A DNA stretch of 64,000 nucleotides from Candidula unifasciata (Eukaryota > Mollusca > Gastropoda > Stylommatophora > Geomitridae), in the NCBI GenBank assembly GCA_905116865.2, contig CAJHNH020008455.1, forward strand, positions 1,577,580 to 1,641,579, in the 5' to 3' direction. Under the pieces are notes generated by a model. The model made no database searches, was not told the origin of the DNA, and saw only the letters and a list, made by a program, of their open reading frames with translations. This document shows positions 40,601-55,600 of the stretch, piece by piece. Position 1 is the stretch's first letter. The number at the start of each line of letters is the position of its first letter. A program made the translations under genes and the position numbers.

Positions 40601-43600
40601 AAACACCCGGTGACACAAATTGCCACCATGCTGATGAGGGTCACCTGTGAAGAGGTCTCAGAAACCCCTTTCAGCCACTTAGGTTATATCTATGGCTAGG
40701 CCATATTTATGATCCGGCTATATTCAGGGCCCCCTGCAAAAGCCAGGCTGGGGTTTCAAAATAACACAAATGAGGGGATGACAAAAATAAGTTGCAGATC
40801 ACATAGAAGTACTGCAAGTTTCCAACTTTCATGTTCAAAATGGAAAAATTTTAATTTGGAAATTCTGTTCCTTCTGCAGAATTTTTTTCATTAAAAATAA
40901 TGAAATATCTGATGATGTAATAATATACACAGAAAGGAACTAACATGAAAATTGAGTGATAAAATGGACAGTTCTACATAAATACTGTATTGATGTGAAA
41001 TTTGTTATTTTAACAGAAATCCTCAAACACTCTTGTGCACTGTTTAGCAATACCAACAAAGACAGTCATTAAAATGAATCAATTGAACTGAAAGTCTTAG
41101 CACTGACTGAAAACTCAAACAGGCCAATACCAAAGAATCAACAACAGTCAATGTTTACATGAAGCGCCATTGTTTAGCTAAAAAACTATTTGCAAGGTAT
41201 TAAAAATAAAAACAATTCAGGTAAACTACCTTGTTAAAATTCAACCCACTAAAACAGACTGTCTCACTGAATGCCTTACACCTATTACTTCAATCTAATA
41301 TCAGTAACAGATTATCCTGAAGTCACCAGGATGCAAAGAGAAACACATAGACAGGCAACCAAAACTAAGCTAACAAGCTATTTCTCCTAAACTTGATAAG
41401 AATCATGGCAAACTACTGCCTGCAATCTACTCAATTCTCTGACTTTCTAAGGCAAGGAGAATGCAAAGGTTTGCAAATCAAGTATAACAGATACTTTAAT
41501 TTGGATTCATTTATGTTCAGGCATCTACAATCGAACTTGTTTAGTTTACATTTTTTTTTTCAATGTGTTTATTATAAAAATACTGAAAATACTGTGACAT
41601 CATGCCAACAATAAAAACACCCACACGTCATGCTTGAGTAGAAATCAGAAACAACTAAGCCTTATACAAATTTATTTAACGGCTTCATTGTTATTGCCTC
41701 TGAAGTAACTTAATTTTTGTTCAGTTATCCTGAATCCACATAGTTTTCATACAAAATGTAAAATAGAAAATGTAATTGTTTCAACTTAGAAAGTAAAAAC
41801 AAAGAATTAAAAAAAAAAAACACTTAAGGACTATTTTACCTGCACAGTGTAAAATATAAACAATTGCATTCTAATTACCTAAGAAAACAAATAACAGAAT
41901 TAAAAATTAAAACCAAAGAAAATTTACCTTCATATTGTAAAGCTAAAACAAAATTTAATTTTCAGAAAAGCAAAAACCAACAGAAAAAAATAATGAAAAA
42001 CCAAAGAATTTTCCTACGGTGCAAAGTTCAAATTATTGTTTTTAAAAAAATATAATTTACCGAAAATAAACATCCCCAACAAAACCACAACATATAATAT
42101 CAAAGCAACAGCTGAAGACAAGGCAAGGGGAAATCTTACTTATCCCTTCAGTGAATGTGTTGGATTGGATATCTCCTCTAAATATAGACTTAGTCAGCCT
42201 TGACCCCACTGTGTGCTGGAGGTCAGAGGCTAAAGGTCGCCAGTCATATCCTGTAGAAAATTACAACAGCCAAATACATCAAATGTACTGCTCTTGCAAG
42301 ACTGCAGGGTAAACGAATAAGCAGCTATAACATTCTAGCCAACAGAAATGGAAGTGCAGTATTTTGGTTTCCTCTGTGCATTCTGTAGTGTGAACCTGTA
42401 TTCATAAGCCAGATCAGAGAAGAAGGCAAACACTTTACATTACATACGGTAGCCGAAGATTTGTTTTTCCGAGGGAAAAATGGTGCCGGTACACTATACA
42501 AGTCGGCATATGTGGCTTAGGCACGTAATGCAGGGTGCCGGGTTTAATTCCAGCTGCAGACAATTTGCCGTGCGCTGGTTTCGACAGTGATACCGAGAAC
42601 CGACTGTTCGGTAAGTAATGGCAAACTACTGAACGTAACATGTGCCCAAAAAGACAACAGCCAAAAAATGCTGGGGTTGGTTCTGCAATGTCCTGTAAAG
42701 GATAGACAACTAACTTACTCTGTAGAAAATTGTTAAAAAGGCGCTAGTAGATACTGACTACAAAGTGTTTATTACAAATTGTGCCTATAAAAACTTTTTT
42801 TTTAAAGTGTCAGTACTGCGTACCACTGTGCAACGCCAAAACAAAAAACCCTAAAAAGTGGCTTACCATGGCGGTCTTGGGTTCAGATCTACTATGTAAC
42901 AAGATGTTTTCACGCATCATGATTTCAGGTACAGCCATGGTTGATGAATGATGCCGCCTTCTTGTCTTTCCAGATGATTCATGAACTATCAATATCAAAT
43001 CCATCATGTGCTGTGCCGGTTAGTATGGGCTGTCATGGTTTGCCTCCTCACTTGAGCTCCAGAATCACAGATCAGTTCCATGTTTTGTCTTGCCCTATTC
43101 AGCGGGCTAGGCCTTAAAGTTATTTATGGTCTTTGCCTTCCTCTTGCCCTCTTTCCTTCAGTCTTGCCAACTGTTGTCAAGTTTATGAGTGCATTTCTTC
43201 TCATTAGTCCCTCCAAAAATATTGACTGTGTCCATGTCTAATTTGGTCACTTGAAGCGTCACAAAAGTTTAGAGGGAACAATAATGAAGGGTATATGCCG
43301 GGGAAGAGAAGAAGAAAAGGGCCAAAGAGAAGATGGGTGCAGGATGTGGCGGAAGATCTCCAGATGGGTGTATCAGACGCAGGACATCTTGCTTGTGATC
43401 GAGAAGTTTTCCGGAAGATTGTTATGGGAGCAAGGTTCTGCAAAGGACATGCTACTAAATGAATGGCTGACATGTCTAATCGTTATGATTAGTTTACAAC
43501 TTTCAATCTCAATTAGGACTACTACATTTGTTTTTCTATCCTTCGATGATATTCTCTGCATTCTTCTCAAAAACCACATCTCTGTCATGAGAATGTAAAC

Positions 43601-46600
43601 TGAGCTAGAGGGAGGCATGGGAAACAGCCCAAGGTGATGGTGAGTGTGATTACCAAGACCCACCTGCATTATTTTATTTAAATGATTTCAGGCTTTGCTG
43701 TTGACCATTAACAGGTTACCAATTTTCTTAAAGGTATTACTGCCAATATACTAACCCCATGAGGTTAGTTGCGTATCCTTTACAGGAGGTTGCAGAACCA
43801 ACCCCAGCAGCCCCTGGCTGTTGTGTGGTTTCTCTAGGCAAATTTACGTCCAGTAGTTTGCCATTGCTTTTTGGACAGTCGGCCCCCTGATACCACTGTC
43901 AAAACCAACGCAAGGCGCATGGCCCGCAGCTGGGATCCAACCCGGCACCCCTGCATTACAAAGAGTTCGCATCGACTTAGCCAGAGCCGACAACCCCATG
44001 GCCAGATTTAGACTAGAGGCCCTAAGCCATTTAAAGCCCTGAGGTCCCTACTGTTTTAAATTCACCAGTTAATCTAAGAAAAATTTTTTTTAATATACGA
44101 ACAATTGAAAAATTACAAAAATTACATAATTCTCTAAAAGGCTCTTATCAAAAGTATAACGTATTTAAAATATAAAAACTGCACTTGGCCCTTAGCTGAA
44201 GTTGTAAGGCCCTAAGATGCAGCTTGCTTAAGCTATGCCTAAATCTAGCACAGTGTTTACCACATCATTCAAGTGTCAAATGATTTTTAAAAGTATATGT
44301 CATGCACTGAATACCTAGAGCCACTGACGGTTTGAGAAACATGGAAACTAAGAATGTAAACAGTTTTGTTTCTAGCCATCTCATGCGCCTGTCGCCTAGC
44401 TACAGAGTTATGTGCAAAGTATGATGCTCATCTGCGGGTAACAAACGTTTTGTAACTGCTGCTTTGATCAATGACAAACTGCATTTCTAGTCCCAGACTG
44501 TTTGCGCTGGCACTTCTGACGGCTGCCTTTCGTATTTAATGCGTGTGCTATTGACTGAGACTGCAGTCTGTCACAAGGGACAGCGGTGGACATTCTGAGT
44601 GGTTTTTGTTGGCACTGAAACGGAGTAACTATGGGGTGATCCACTTGCTATGAAGTTGGAACTGCAATCACCTGATAACCAAGTTGCGCTGATATTGTTT
44701 TCATATTTAGACCTGCCACATTACATGGCTTATAGCCTCAGACACATTTTCTATCCAGATTTATCATTCTAATTCACTTTTACTCAACTGTGTAAATAAG
44801 GTGGGGGTTCCAGTGCCTTAAAAACAATCTGGCATTCATACGAGCTGTTTCAAGTTGTTTGCCTTGCGCTATGAAGGTCATGGATTCATTTCATGGCTGC
44901 ACACTTCAGTTCAAGAGTGCGATTTTTATGGAAATCTCAGGGGTTAAGGAGGTGTTCATGCTCTGCGTGGCGCTCCTAGCAAGGGGCTAGTCATTCTGAG
45001 GAAAGACCAAGCCGTATGGGATAAAACCCGGTACAATGAAGTCGATCCTTTCATCTTTAACCTTTAACCTTATACGAACTATTTCACATTTTTGATGAAA
45101 TTGACCTTTTAACTCTTCCGCTACAGAGTCAAATCTCTGACCACTAACAGCGAGCAAGAATATTAACCATTATATTGCCACAGCTCCTTATGCTTTTAAC
45201 ATTTCATTACAACTTATGTAAGCTTAGAATTACAGAATAACAGTATAAATGTATTACATGCAATTTAGTTTATTTTAACACTGCCACTGTGAAGAGCCAC
45301 AAAACCGACACTTCTGGTTGAGTATAACCCCCCATAAATGTCACTTTTCTGACACGTCTAGAGTGAAGCTTTACAAGACAATGCTATTGGCTGAGTTTTT
45401 GCCTATGTACATGTTTAGAAGGTCAGGATATGAATCTAGTTACTAAAAACAGCATTTAGCACTTCCTTGTAAAACAAATAGCAATTTCTTTAAGCCAAGT
45501 TGATGTCAAATTTTCTGATACGCCTTAGTGATGGGTCACTGGGTCATACAGTGAGTCATCTGATACAAGTTTTTTGGGTCCTAACAAATGCATTCCATTT
45601 AATTCTTCTCTCTGTGTTACTAAAAAAAAAAATGTGTGTGGTGTGTCTGGTGTGGTGGTGTGGGTGTGTGTGTGTGTCTGTCATATATATATATATATAT
45701 ATGGGTCATGACCCAATGGGAATCCCCCAAAATTAAGATCTGCCAGCTTGTCCTAGAAATTTGTGGAAATTCTGAAAAAAAGATCTGAAATTTTGGAACA
45801 CTTTTTCCAATATCACTTGGTCGACTCTGAATAAGCTCATCCATCACACATGAATTTCATCCTTGTCCACCATTATCATGTACATCTTTATGCCCATCTC
45901 TGAATTCCCTGCACCAATCCTTCACAGAACTCACTCATAATGTTACAGTTTTCTAACTTACATACGACATAAATGACAATGAATCACGGCGGCATTTTAA
46001 TCTTCTGTTTGTAGAAAACGAATCATACCACAAACTTCACAGCTTGCAGGAAAAACAATGTCCATGTTTATTTGCTCATGATTTTAAGCCCACTGAACAA
46101 ATGAAACAGCAAGTTGACGTGTAGCCAGGTAAAAGCCTACAGAATGATGCAAGCAATGAAAGGTGTCGCTACAGCCTATCAGAGGTTGATTTTGAACAGC
46201 CTTCGTACAATCCTGATTAGCACAAAGAAACATAATACATTCATTGCAACTCTATGCTACCAGTGTCAGACATGGTCACATATTACAAAGCAGAAGACAA
46301 AATTAGTAACCATGGAAATGAGATGACAAAGGCTGCAGAAATGACCAGAAGAGATAATCAGAAATGGGGAAGGAAAAAATATTGGCTCAGAACCAATTCT
46401 AACTGACAAAGACAGCAGATCAAATGATTTGCCCACTTAGAATGCCTTGTGACACAATACCATACAAAGCATACACCAAAAGAGGAGAAGAATGCAGAGC
46501 ACAAGGTAGACCAAGAACAAGATAGAAAGAAAGATAAACTCTATTAGCAGCATGATGTGTCTATGGTCAATGGTTGAGGCAACTAGAACAAGAAACATGG

Positions 46601-49600
46601 AAGACTGGCAGGTGCTGCATCAATTAAAGATGGCCGGCCCATGGATCATGCAGACATTGTCATTGCCCTTAGAGAGAAGACATTCTGAGGATTTCGGAAG
46701 CAACGTGTCCACATCACTGCTAAGAATACGCGAATTGGGAGTAAAGATCGGCACAGCCAAGCATGAGAAGCACACCTTACGCACATGAAGTCTTGTTAAC
46801 CAACATGGGATTGGCACTATTAACCGCATGATGCTGATGAATATGTTGAGAGAGGGGAATCTGAACACCTACAGATGTTTCCGGAGTACTGTGAAGATAA
46901 TCTAACTCATAACTAGAAGTAGAACCTTATACCTTCAATGACATCTCAAGCCGTACAAAAGGAAGTAAATAAGTGGCTAACCCACTGGCCCACCACCCGT
47001 GGTCATAGGTTGAAATACTTCAGGCAGAATTTTACACAACTGAATAAGTCTTCCAGGAAACAGCCTCAAAATGTGTACCGGGGGATGCCCAGGGAGTGAG
47101 TAAAGGTGGCTGCCATGTTTCTGACCAAAGTGCCAGTTTGTCATAAAATATGGGGCTAGCATCATAGGTCCAATGCATTAACAGGCAAGAAAATGGTTAT
47201 CTTTTTATTATATTCCCTACAGCCCCAGTAAAAGATGACAGTACTTTATCTTCTCTAGCCCTGTTCTGCCTTTCATTGTCAGGTTTTGAAGAAACACTAG
47301 GTGTGAGCCATGGTATGTGTTGCATGGATGCTGATATTCACAGCCTTAGACATTTCATATATTCATCACTTGCATGGTTGACCTCTGGACTGCTTCTTTT
47401 GTGTCTGAGTTACAGAGCTCTCTGTGGTGCACTATCTGATGTTGACAATTTTTTCTTCCTTTTTTTTAAAAGTTCAGACCATTAAGGTGAAAGCAATATC
47501 CCAGTTACTGCTTTCAAATCTTGCGCCAGTGATCAAACCAGCCACTACTCTAGAAAATCACTTCAGTTTTGGGCTTCGTAGTCTTGGAGGGATTAATATT
47601 CAACAGTTTTTTTTTAAATTAATAATTTAACTTGCTAATATTTCTCCCTTTCTTATCTTAAAGCCTCCTTATTTCATTTCATAATATAGCCCTTTACATC
47701 ATTATTTTTTCCCTATTACATTTTCTAGGTTTTAAGTTGACGTTTTTTCTTCTGTTTCGTCCGTTGATAAAAACTGGTAGAAATTATCAGTTGTATTTGT
47801 GTATGTCTTGTCCATTCCCTCCATTGAGTTTTCTAATAACATTTTGTTGTATTTGGAGTGTCTTGATACATGTCCGAACCATTTGATATGTTGTCCATTA
47901 GTGGCCAGTGGTCATTTTCCATAAGTATCAGTCCGATTTCTCTTTCTTATTTAAGCAAGATTTAATCCACCGCCAGTTTGCTGGGCCTGTCTTAGTTTAA
48001 GGGAGTATTACACCAGATGGATACCACACCCGACAAACCAGATCCCTGTAGCCTAAGACCTCGCTGCCTCAACTGTCCATATGCACACCAAGCTATGACC
48101 TCAATATATGGTAATTACTTAATCATTACTATGCGCCCCCCCCCCCCCCCACCCCCACGTAAAGCATAGGGTACTTTCTGCCCTCACTTAAATAACAGGG
48201 TACTTTCTGCCTTCAGTGAAAGCTTAGGGTACTTTCTGCCCCCAGTGAAAGCTTAGGGTACTTTCTGCCCCCAGTAAAAGCACAGGGTACTTTCTGCCCC
48301 CAGTAAAAGCACAGGGTACTTTCTGCCCCCAGTAAAAGCACAGGGTACTTTCTGCCCCCAGTTAAATAACAGGGTACTTTCTGCCTTCAGTGAAAGCATA
48401 GGGTACTTTCTGCCCCCAGTGAAAGCTTAGGGTACTTTCTGCCCCCAGTGAAAGCTTAGGGTACTTTCTGCCCCCAGTAAAAGCACAGGGTACTTTCTGC
48501 CCCCAGTAAAAGCACAGGGTACTTTCTGCCCCCAGTAAAAGCACAGGGTACTTTCTGCCCCCAGTAAAAGCACAGGGTACTTTCTGCCCCCAGTAAAAGC
48601 ACAGGGTACTTTCTGCCCCCAGTAAAAGCACAGGGTACTTTCTGCCCCCAGTAAAAGCACAGAGTACTTTCTGCCCCCAAGTGAAAGCTTAGGGTACTTT
48701 CTGCCCCCAAGTGAAAGCTTAGGGTACTTTCTGTCCCCAGTGAAAGCATAGGGTACTTTCTGCCCCCAATGAAAGCTTAGGGTACTTTCTGTCCCCAGTA
48801 AAAGCACAGGGTACTTTCTGTCCCCAGTAAATGCACAGGGTACTTTCGGCCCCCAGTAAAAGCACAGGGTACTTTCTGCGCCCAGTAAAAGCACAGGGTA
48901 CTTTCTGCGCCCAGTAAAAGCACAGGGTACTTTCTGCCCCCAAGTGAAAGCACAGGGTACTTAATGCCCCCAGTAAAAGCACAGGGTACTTACAGCCCCC
49001 AGTGAACTGTAGGGTACTTTTAGCATTATTATGTGTCTAGTATGGCTTAGGGAACTTCACCATGACTGATCCTGCTAAAGTATACACTACTCTTATGACT
49101 ACAGCCTATGTAAAGAACTAATTAAGAGCAGCTTGCTGTTTTACAATCAATCGGCTCCTCTACAATAAAGATTTAGAAAAATACAGAAAAAAAACAGCAT
49201 TTTTCACTTCAAAATGAGCGGCTGGCCAAGTGTTTAGAATTATGAACTCACAGTTGGGAGAGCCGGGTTTGAGTTCTCAATAAAGAGAAGAAAGTTTTCT
49301 GCCAAAGGCAACAACTGTAGACATGCAGCCCTAAATCCTTAGATTCAAGACCCCCCCCCCCCCCCCCCCCACCCCCCAAGTGCTAAATACAGACAGTCTG
49401 GGCATTTAAAAATGAGGTCAGTCATGACTATTAATAAAACAAGGTCATTATCACCATAGGTGTACATTCTATGTGAGGAAATACACTACAGTGATAACAT
49501 GCAACGCAGCTGCAGGAAAACTATATGACACTGATGGTGTCAGAATGTGCACATTCAAACCAGTCAAAATATGCACATTCATACGTCTGCTGTAAAAAAA

Positions 49601-52600
49601 AAATTTTAAGAACAGGCAACTTAAATGTTTTAAATGTTCAATAAGATATAAATGTAACAACCTGAACAGTATGTGCCAAATGAGCCTGCTGGGAAAAAAA
49701 TGTTCACTTAAAGTTAAGTTACATAAAAGCCTGACAAAATTTTGAAAAAAAAAAAAGGTTCAGCTGGTGTATATGGATTCACTGAAGACATCTTTATTTC
49801 TTGTCCAACTGGTGTATTCTGATTCACTGAAGACATCTTGACTATTTCTTTACCCATACAGAACTAACTTATACCACAGTTCAACATAATGGGACAAGGG
49901 TAGTAACCCATAAGTGCTCAATTTTACTAACTCAAGTCTGAGTCTAAAGAATCTCAGTGCAGGGCACGAACTCCATAGCACCGGTGAGGATATCTGATCT
50001 ACTGGTCTGCCATCCAAACTGAGGTTATCTGTGTAGCAAACCATCAGGTAGCTGGAGGGGACAAACCAATCAGTCGAAGAGAATGACTAGAAAACTAAAT
50101 GGGAGTGGTTGCACTGGAGCCGTAGGGGGCATATAAATAAGGCAAACTATATAAAATACACTGCCGTGTTGGGACCAGTGTCTAGGATCTTTCTTGTGCT
50201 ACATATCTATAAAGGTTTTGGCCGAAACTGTATCCGGGTGTTTTCTTCCTCCCCTACATTGAGCTCCCTAGTCAGTGTTTTCAGATGACAAAGTGAAACA
50301 TGAACTGGCTGAATAAAACAAATATAAATGCATTCAGGAAAAAACTAACATTTAAAATTCCTTCAAAGAAGTACACATGTAAACAAAGTCAAGGGACCTT
50401 CTCATGGCAGTGGTCCATCGGGCATATGGTGACTGACCGATATCTGTATAACTAATCAGCGTATGACGGATGATGATGATGATGACTGAAAATTTTAATT
50501 TAATTTACCATATTTTTTTTCATGTTTAAGACTATATGTTTTCCCCAAACTTGTTCAGTCTGAAAATACGAGGTTGTCTTACACACAGAATGTTTAAAAT
50601 ATTTATTTCTTAATTCTGAGCTTTAAAAAAAAAGGGGGGGGGGGGGGGCGGGCATCTTATGTATGGAGGCATCACACTTGGAAAAAAAATATGATGATTA
50701 TTGGTATGAGTGGAGCTGCGCTAGCATAGTGGACTAGTGCTTGCCTGGCAGCCTGAAAGTCTTGAGATCAAATCCACATCAAGTTGGAATGTCACATTTT
50801 GACCTCGGCTCCCGGGTCTACCCAGCCCATGTCAAGAGAAGTCAAGGTGGCTAGCGTACTGTTGACCCCATTACCCCATGAGTGCTGATTGGTGTATACA
50901 AGCCATATCTTAGCATCATGGGCCACAGGCGTAATATGATGTAAAGATTTCTGTTCCAACCTACTAATTTTTGTAACGCATCTTGCTTTAGGTTCCTTTT
51001 AAAACTAATCCTGTACAACTTGGTGGAATACTGCTACATGATAGGGCAGACGTGGTTAGTGCCTTGTGGGAGAGCGTGTACAAATGCAGAGGAGCAGATG
51101 GATCACCGCAGTTTGGTGAGATTGATGCAGTTGGGGGTGACGAGAGGTTCTGGCAGAAGCTCAAGGCTCAGAGGAAAGGCAAGACGGACATTTAATCAGA
51201 AAGCTACTGGCACCATTAGTATTGGAACTCTTCGCTGGCTGCTGAAGATGGGGACGGAGCGCTTATGGGAATGCCCCGAGTGCTGTGATGTCGGTTCTTG
51301 AATCAAATAAATCAAATCAAATCCTTTTAAAACAAACAATACACTTCAAAAAGTCTGGGTTGTTTGTGGCAACTGCTAGGAAACATGTAAATCAGGAAGT
51401 AATGAACATTTAAAATAAGGATGTAAAAATTCACAAGTAAAAGAAAATGGTTTACAACTAGATTTATGGTACAACTTTCTTCTTAGGATGTAACAGATTC
51501 CCTGTTATAGGTTCTAGGGCCCACTGAGACAGAGATAGAGTGGGTGAGTGTGTAGGGGGGTGGCCAGGGCGTGGTGCGGATGTATATGAGTATTTAGGGG
51601 TTTCCTTCAAGGTTGGAGTGCATCTGCCTGACAGGCAAGGAACCAACAGTATGCATACGAATAAGCCAGATGTGTAAAATGTGTGCGCATGCAAAGTTCT
51701 GAAACAAGACAAGTCCAGAAGTGGATAAACAACCAACAGCAAACTACTCAACATAAAATTTGCCTAGAAAAACAGCCATAACAAAATGATGTGGCTGGTT
51801 TGCTACGTCCTGTAAAGGATATGCAATTAGCTTTTTTTTAAAGTAGATTATTAGGCTCTCCTGTCAACTACGGCCGGTAGACAACAGTAGACAGCCGGTT
51901 AGTCAGAGTTCTGTCCCATGGCTGCAGTGCAATTACAGACTGGAGAAGGCACGAATCAAACAACAAAGTGAGGTCGGCATGCCTGGCAGAACCCGCGCTG
52001 CGTGACTCAAATTAGCGACTGCGTTCAACTACCGCTTCTTGGGACGCATTACGGAGTGGATTAGAGGGACGGAATCCAAACGCTAACCCAAACCCTAACA
52101 CTAACCCTAACTCTACACCTAACCTAAACCCTACCCCTAACCCAAACCCTAACCCACACCCTAACCCAAACCCTAACTATATGATGACAGTAGGGCACTG
52201 CACGCTGTCTATCGCCAACACACAGTAATTATGTCATTTGATTCATGCCTTCTCCAGTCCGTAATTGCACTGCAGCCAAGGGACAGAACTCCGACTAACC
52301 GGCCGTCAAATGTCTACCGGCCGTAGTTTACAGGAGAGCCGATTATTACATGCTTTCAACAATGATAATGTATGCAGTACAAGCCCAGCAGTATATTTTT
52401 GAAATATGGGTTAGCTGTTTATACTTAGGCTTATGTTCCATTTATAACGCCAGTGTTGGCTTTTCCCTTAATTCTCTCAATCTTCATGCCGGTGTGTTGG
52501 GAAATGAGCAGACAGACTGGCTGGCTCTGCACCACTTGGTGATAAATTGATGTATGACAAGTTAGATTTTTTTAGGGCCCTTTGGGAGCGAGTGAACAGT

Positions 52601-55600
52601 GAGGAGGAGCAGATAGATCATTACGGTCTGAGAAGAATGGTTACCAGGAGATCTGGCCAACACTCAACGAAAGGATGAGACGGAGATACAATCATACAGT
52701 GTTACCATCGGAATTGGAACTCTTCGCTTGCTGCAGAAGATGGGGACTGAGCACATATGGGAGTGTCCCGAGTACTGTGATGTTGAAGGTTAATTCAACA
52801 TTCAACTTTAATCCCAATCTAAGAACAGAAACCCCAGCCATCGGAACACCAGAAATAAATTTATGAAAATGCTATCATCATGTACCCTGCCGACTGGCGT
52901 AGGCGCTCTTGCCTCTCCACAGATCGCGTACTGTACTGAGATTAAAATGGTCTACCTGTGTTCATGTCTGGCGACCATTCCTGCTCTGTGCTTCTCGACT
53001 TGGCAGAATCAAACATTCTGGATTTCTGGTTGACAAACAGCTTCAACCCGTGCTGGTGTCGCGAGCCTATAGAAACATATTACAGATTATACTATAAACC
53101 TGATCACACTTCCATCTCTAGCATTTCAAGTACTCAATTATATGTTCTAGTATTTTCAAGTTTCATTTTCTGTTCTAGTATTTTCAAGTATCATTTTCTT
53201 CTTCTTCTTCTTCTTTTGTCATCTGATACCCAGGTTGTAGCCCAGTGTAGTGGTTTTCTGTATTTGTCTTGTGCTTCTCAGGCGGCTTGAGTGATGGATT
53301 TGTTCATCTTTTTTTGCGGGTTTTGGCTACACCATTCATTCATCTCTTTCTTGGTCTTCCTCTCGCCTTCCTCCCAGATGTTCTACTGTAAAAGGTCATA
53401 TGCAGTCTGGTCTGGCTGCATACTCACTAGATGGCCAAAACATTTCATTCTTTGCCTGTCAATATAATCCAGACTCCAGACATGGTCTTATTTCAACTCT
53501 CTAATGCTGGTAATCGTAACCCTGTCTCATCTAGAGTTGTTAGTGACCTTGCGGATTCACCGCATTTCACATGTGGTTATTTTATATTCTAGTGCCATGT
53601 TTGGCACTGATAATATAAAGCAGGGATAAAGATGCTATTATTCATTTGCTGTTCTGCTGCAAGAGAGACATCTGGGCAAGTATCATTCAAATTATATATC
53701 TGGTCATTTCAGGTATTATTATATATAATTATATATAATAGCATTTTTAACACCATTCAAATTGTATGTTCTAGCATCTCATAACAGTATAATTCAAAAT
53801 ATATGTTCCAGCAATTCAGGAAGTCTCATGCAAATTATGTTCTAGCATTTCTAATAATCAAATTAAATGTTCTATCCTTTCAAGTAGAATTCAAACTATA
53901 TACTCTAGCAGTTCAAGTATTAGAATTATATACTCTAGCAGTTCAAGTATTAGAATTATATGTTCTAGCATTTCAAGTAGTATCGTGCAAATTTAACGCC
54001 CTAGCATTTCTATTAGTCCAATATTTAAAGCATAATGTAAAATATATGTAAATAGAAATCAATAAACTGAAAACTTCAGTACAAGGAACTTACTAATCAT
54101 ATAAACATTCTGTGAAACCGAAAACATCTAAATAACAGACTCACCGCTTATATCAATATGTGTAAACCTTCCCAAATAACCCGCTTAGTAAGTTTTAAAC
54201 TTTTTAGCATGGCGGTGATACAGTCCACGTTTCACAAGGGTACAGCATATATAACAACATAATCTATCTACAACTGATAACATACAAATAAGACATTGCT
54301 TGTAACAACATAAACTGTCTACAACTTATAGCACACAAATAGACTACTTGTATCAACTAAACTGTCACACACAAAAACCAACAACATACAAAAAAGACAT
54401 TACTTGTAACAACATAAACTGTCTACAACTTACAACATACAAGTAAGACTACTTGTATCAACTAAACTGTCACACACAAAAACCAACAACTTATAAGATA
54501 TTACTTGTAACAACAAGCTGTCTACAACTTACAACATACAAATAGACTACATGTATCAACTAAACTGTCACACACAAAAACCAACAACATACAAATAAGA
54601 TATTACTTGTAACAACAATCTGTCTACAACTTACAACATACAAGTAAGACTACTTGTAACAACTTAATATCTTAAAACAAAAAAACTGACAACATGTAAA
54701 TGAGACTTCCTACTTGTATCTGAGACATTCTTCCTGGCTCCAACAGTGACTATATGCTCAAATCTGGATACTGGTGAGTCAGTCATACTTTCTCCACTAT
54801 GGATGAGATAAAGAGAATCGTCTCAAAATCATAGAACAAAGAGGACATTTTATCTTTCAATGAAAGAAAATTCATCATCATGTGCCATGTGGATGTGTGT
54901 TGGTAGTCATGGTCTGCCACTTCAGATGATCCCTAATATCATGGATCAAATTTGTGTTCCACCCACACCATGTTGTCCAAGTAGGTTGAGGTCTTTGTTT
55001 TAACACCAGTGGTGCAACAGGTATATGGTGCTTGACTAATTGTTATAGACCTATGGTAGCCTAATGTGTGATGTGTGATGTCAACATCATGCCAGCCGCC
55101 TTCACTTCCCAGGCCACTACCTCGTACCTATTTTAGGCTGGGTCAACCTGGAGCCAAACTGACAATGTAATCTTTGATGGCCTCAAGAAGGGACCATTCT
55201 CATGGCCGTCAGACAGTGGTATAAGGGTCAAACCATGGAAGAGACACATGAACACCAGGTAATACCCCTATTCAGCCATAGATACAATACAGTCAAAGAA
55301 CTAGTTTCCTAGCCATTTAGTATTCGTATAAAGGGTATGTAAAGACGATGGAGAGATAATATCAAGACAGACCTGCAGACACTTGGTGTCACCAACTGGA
55401 AAGAAGGCACACCAGAAAGATGAATGAGGCGGGTGATATCTGCAGCAATAAACCTCAAGGGCTCGGAATGCTGAAAAAGAAGAATAAAGGGTGTGCCAGC
55501 AACTGTGGTTGAGGTGTTGCGAATGCCCTTCATAATTATAGGGTGCTGGATTTAATCCCAGCTGTAGGCAATTTGGCATCAGACAGCCGTGTGCTGGTTT

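Noticed and set aside
48362..48982. Minus-strand ORFs with [21 protein letters not shown] repeats
   Set aside because: 29-bp array; the frame is kept only because three units make 87 bp.
49850..50044. Extra DEPDC5 exon between exons 4 and 5
   Set aside because: The ORF lacks a flanking acceptor and donor in suitable phase, and exons 4 and 5 already join in frame.
52078..52180. True telomere or chromosome end
   Set aside because: The CCCTAA-like run is short, degenerate and enclosed by inverted repeats with target duplications, so it belongs to a MITE.
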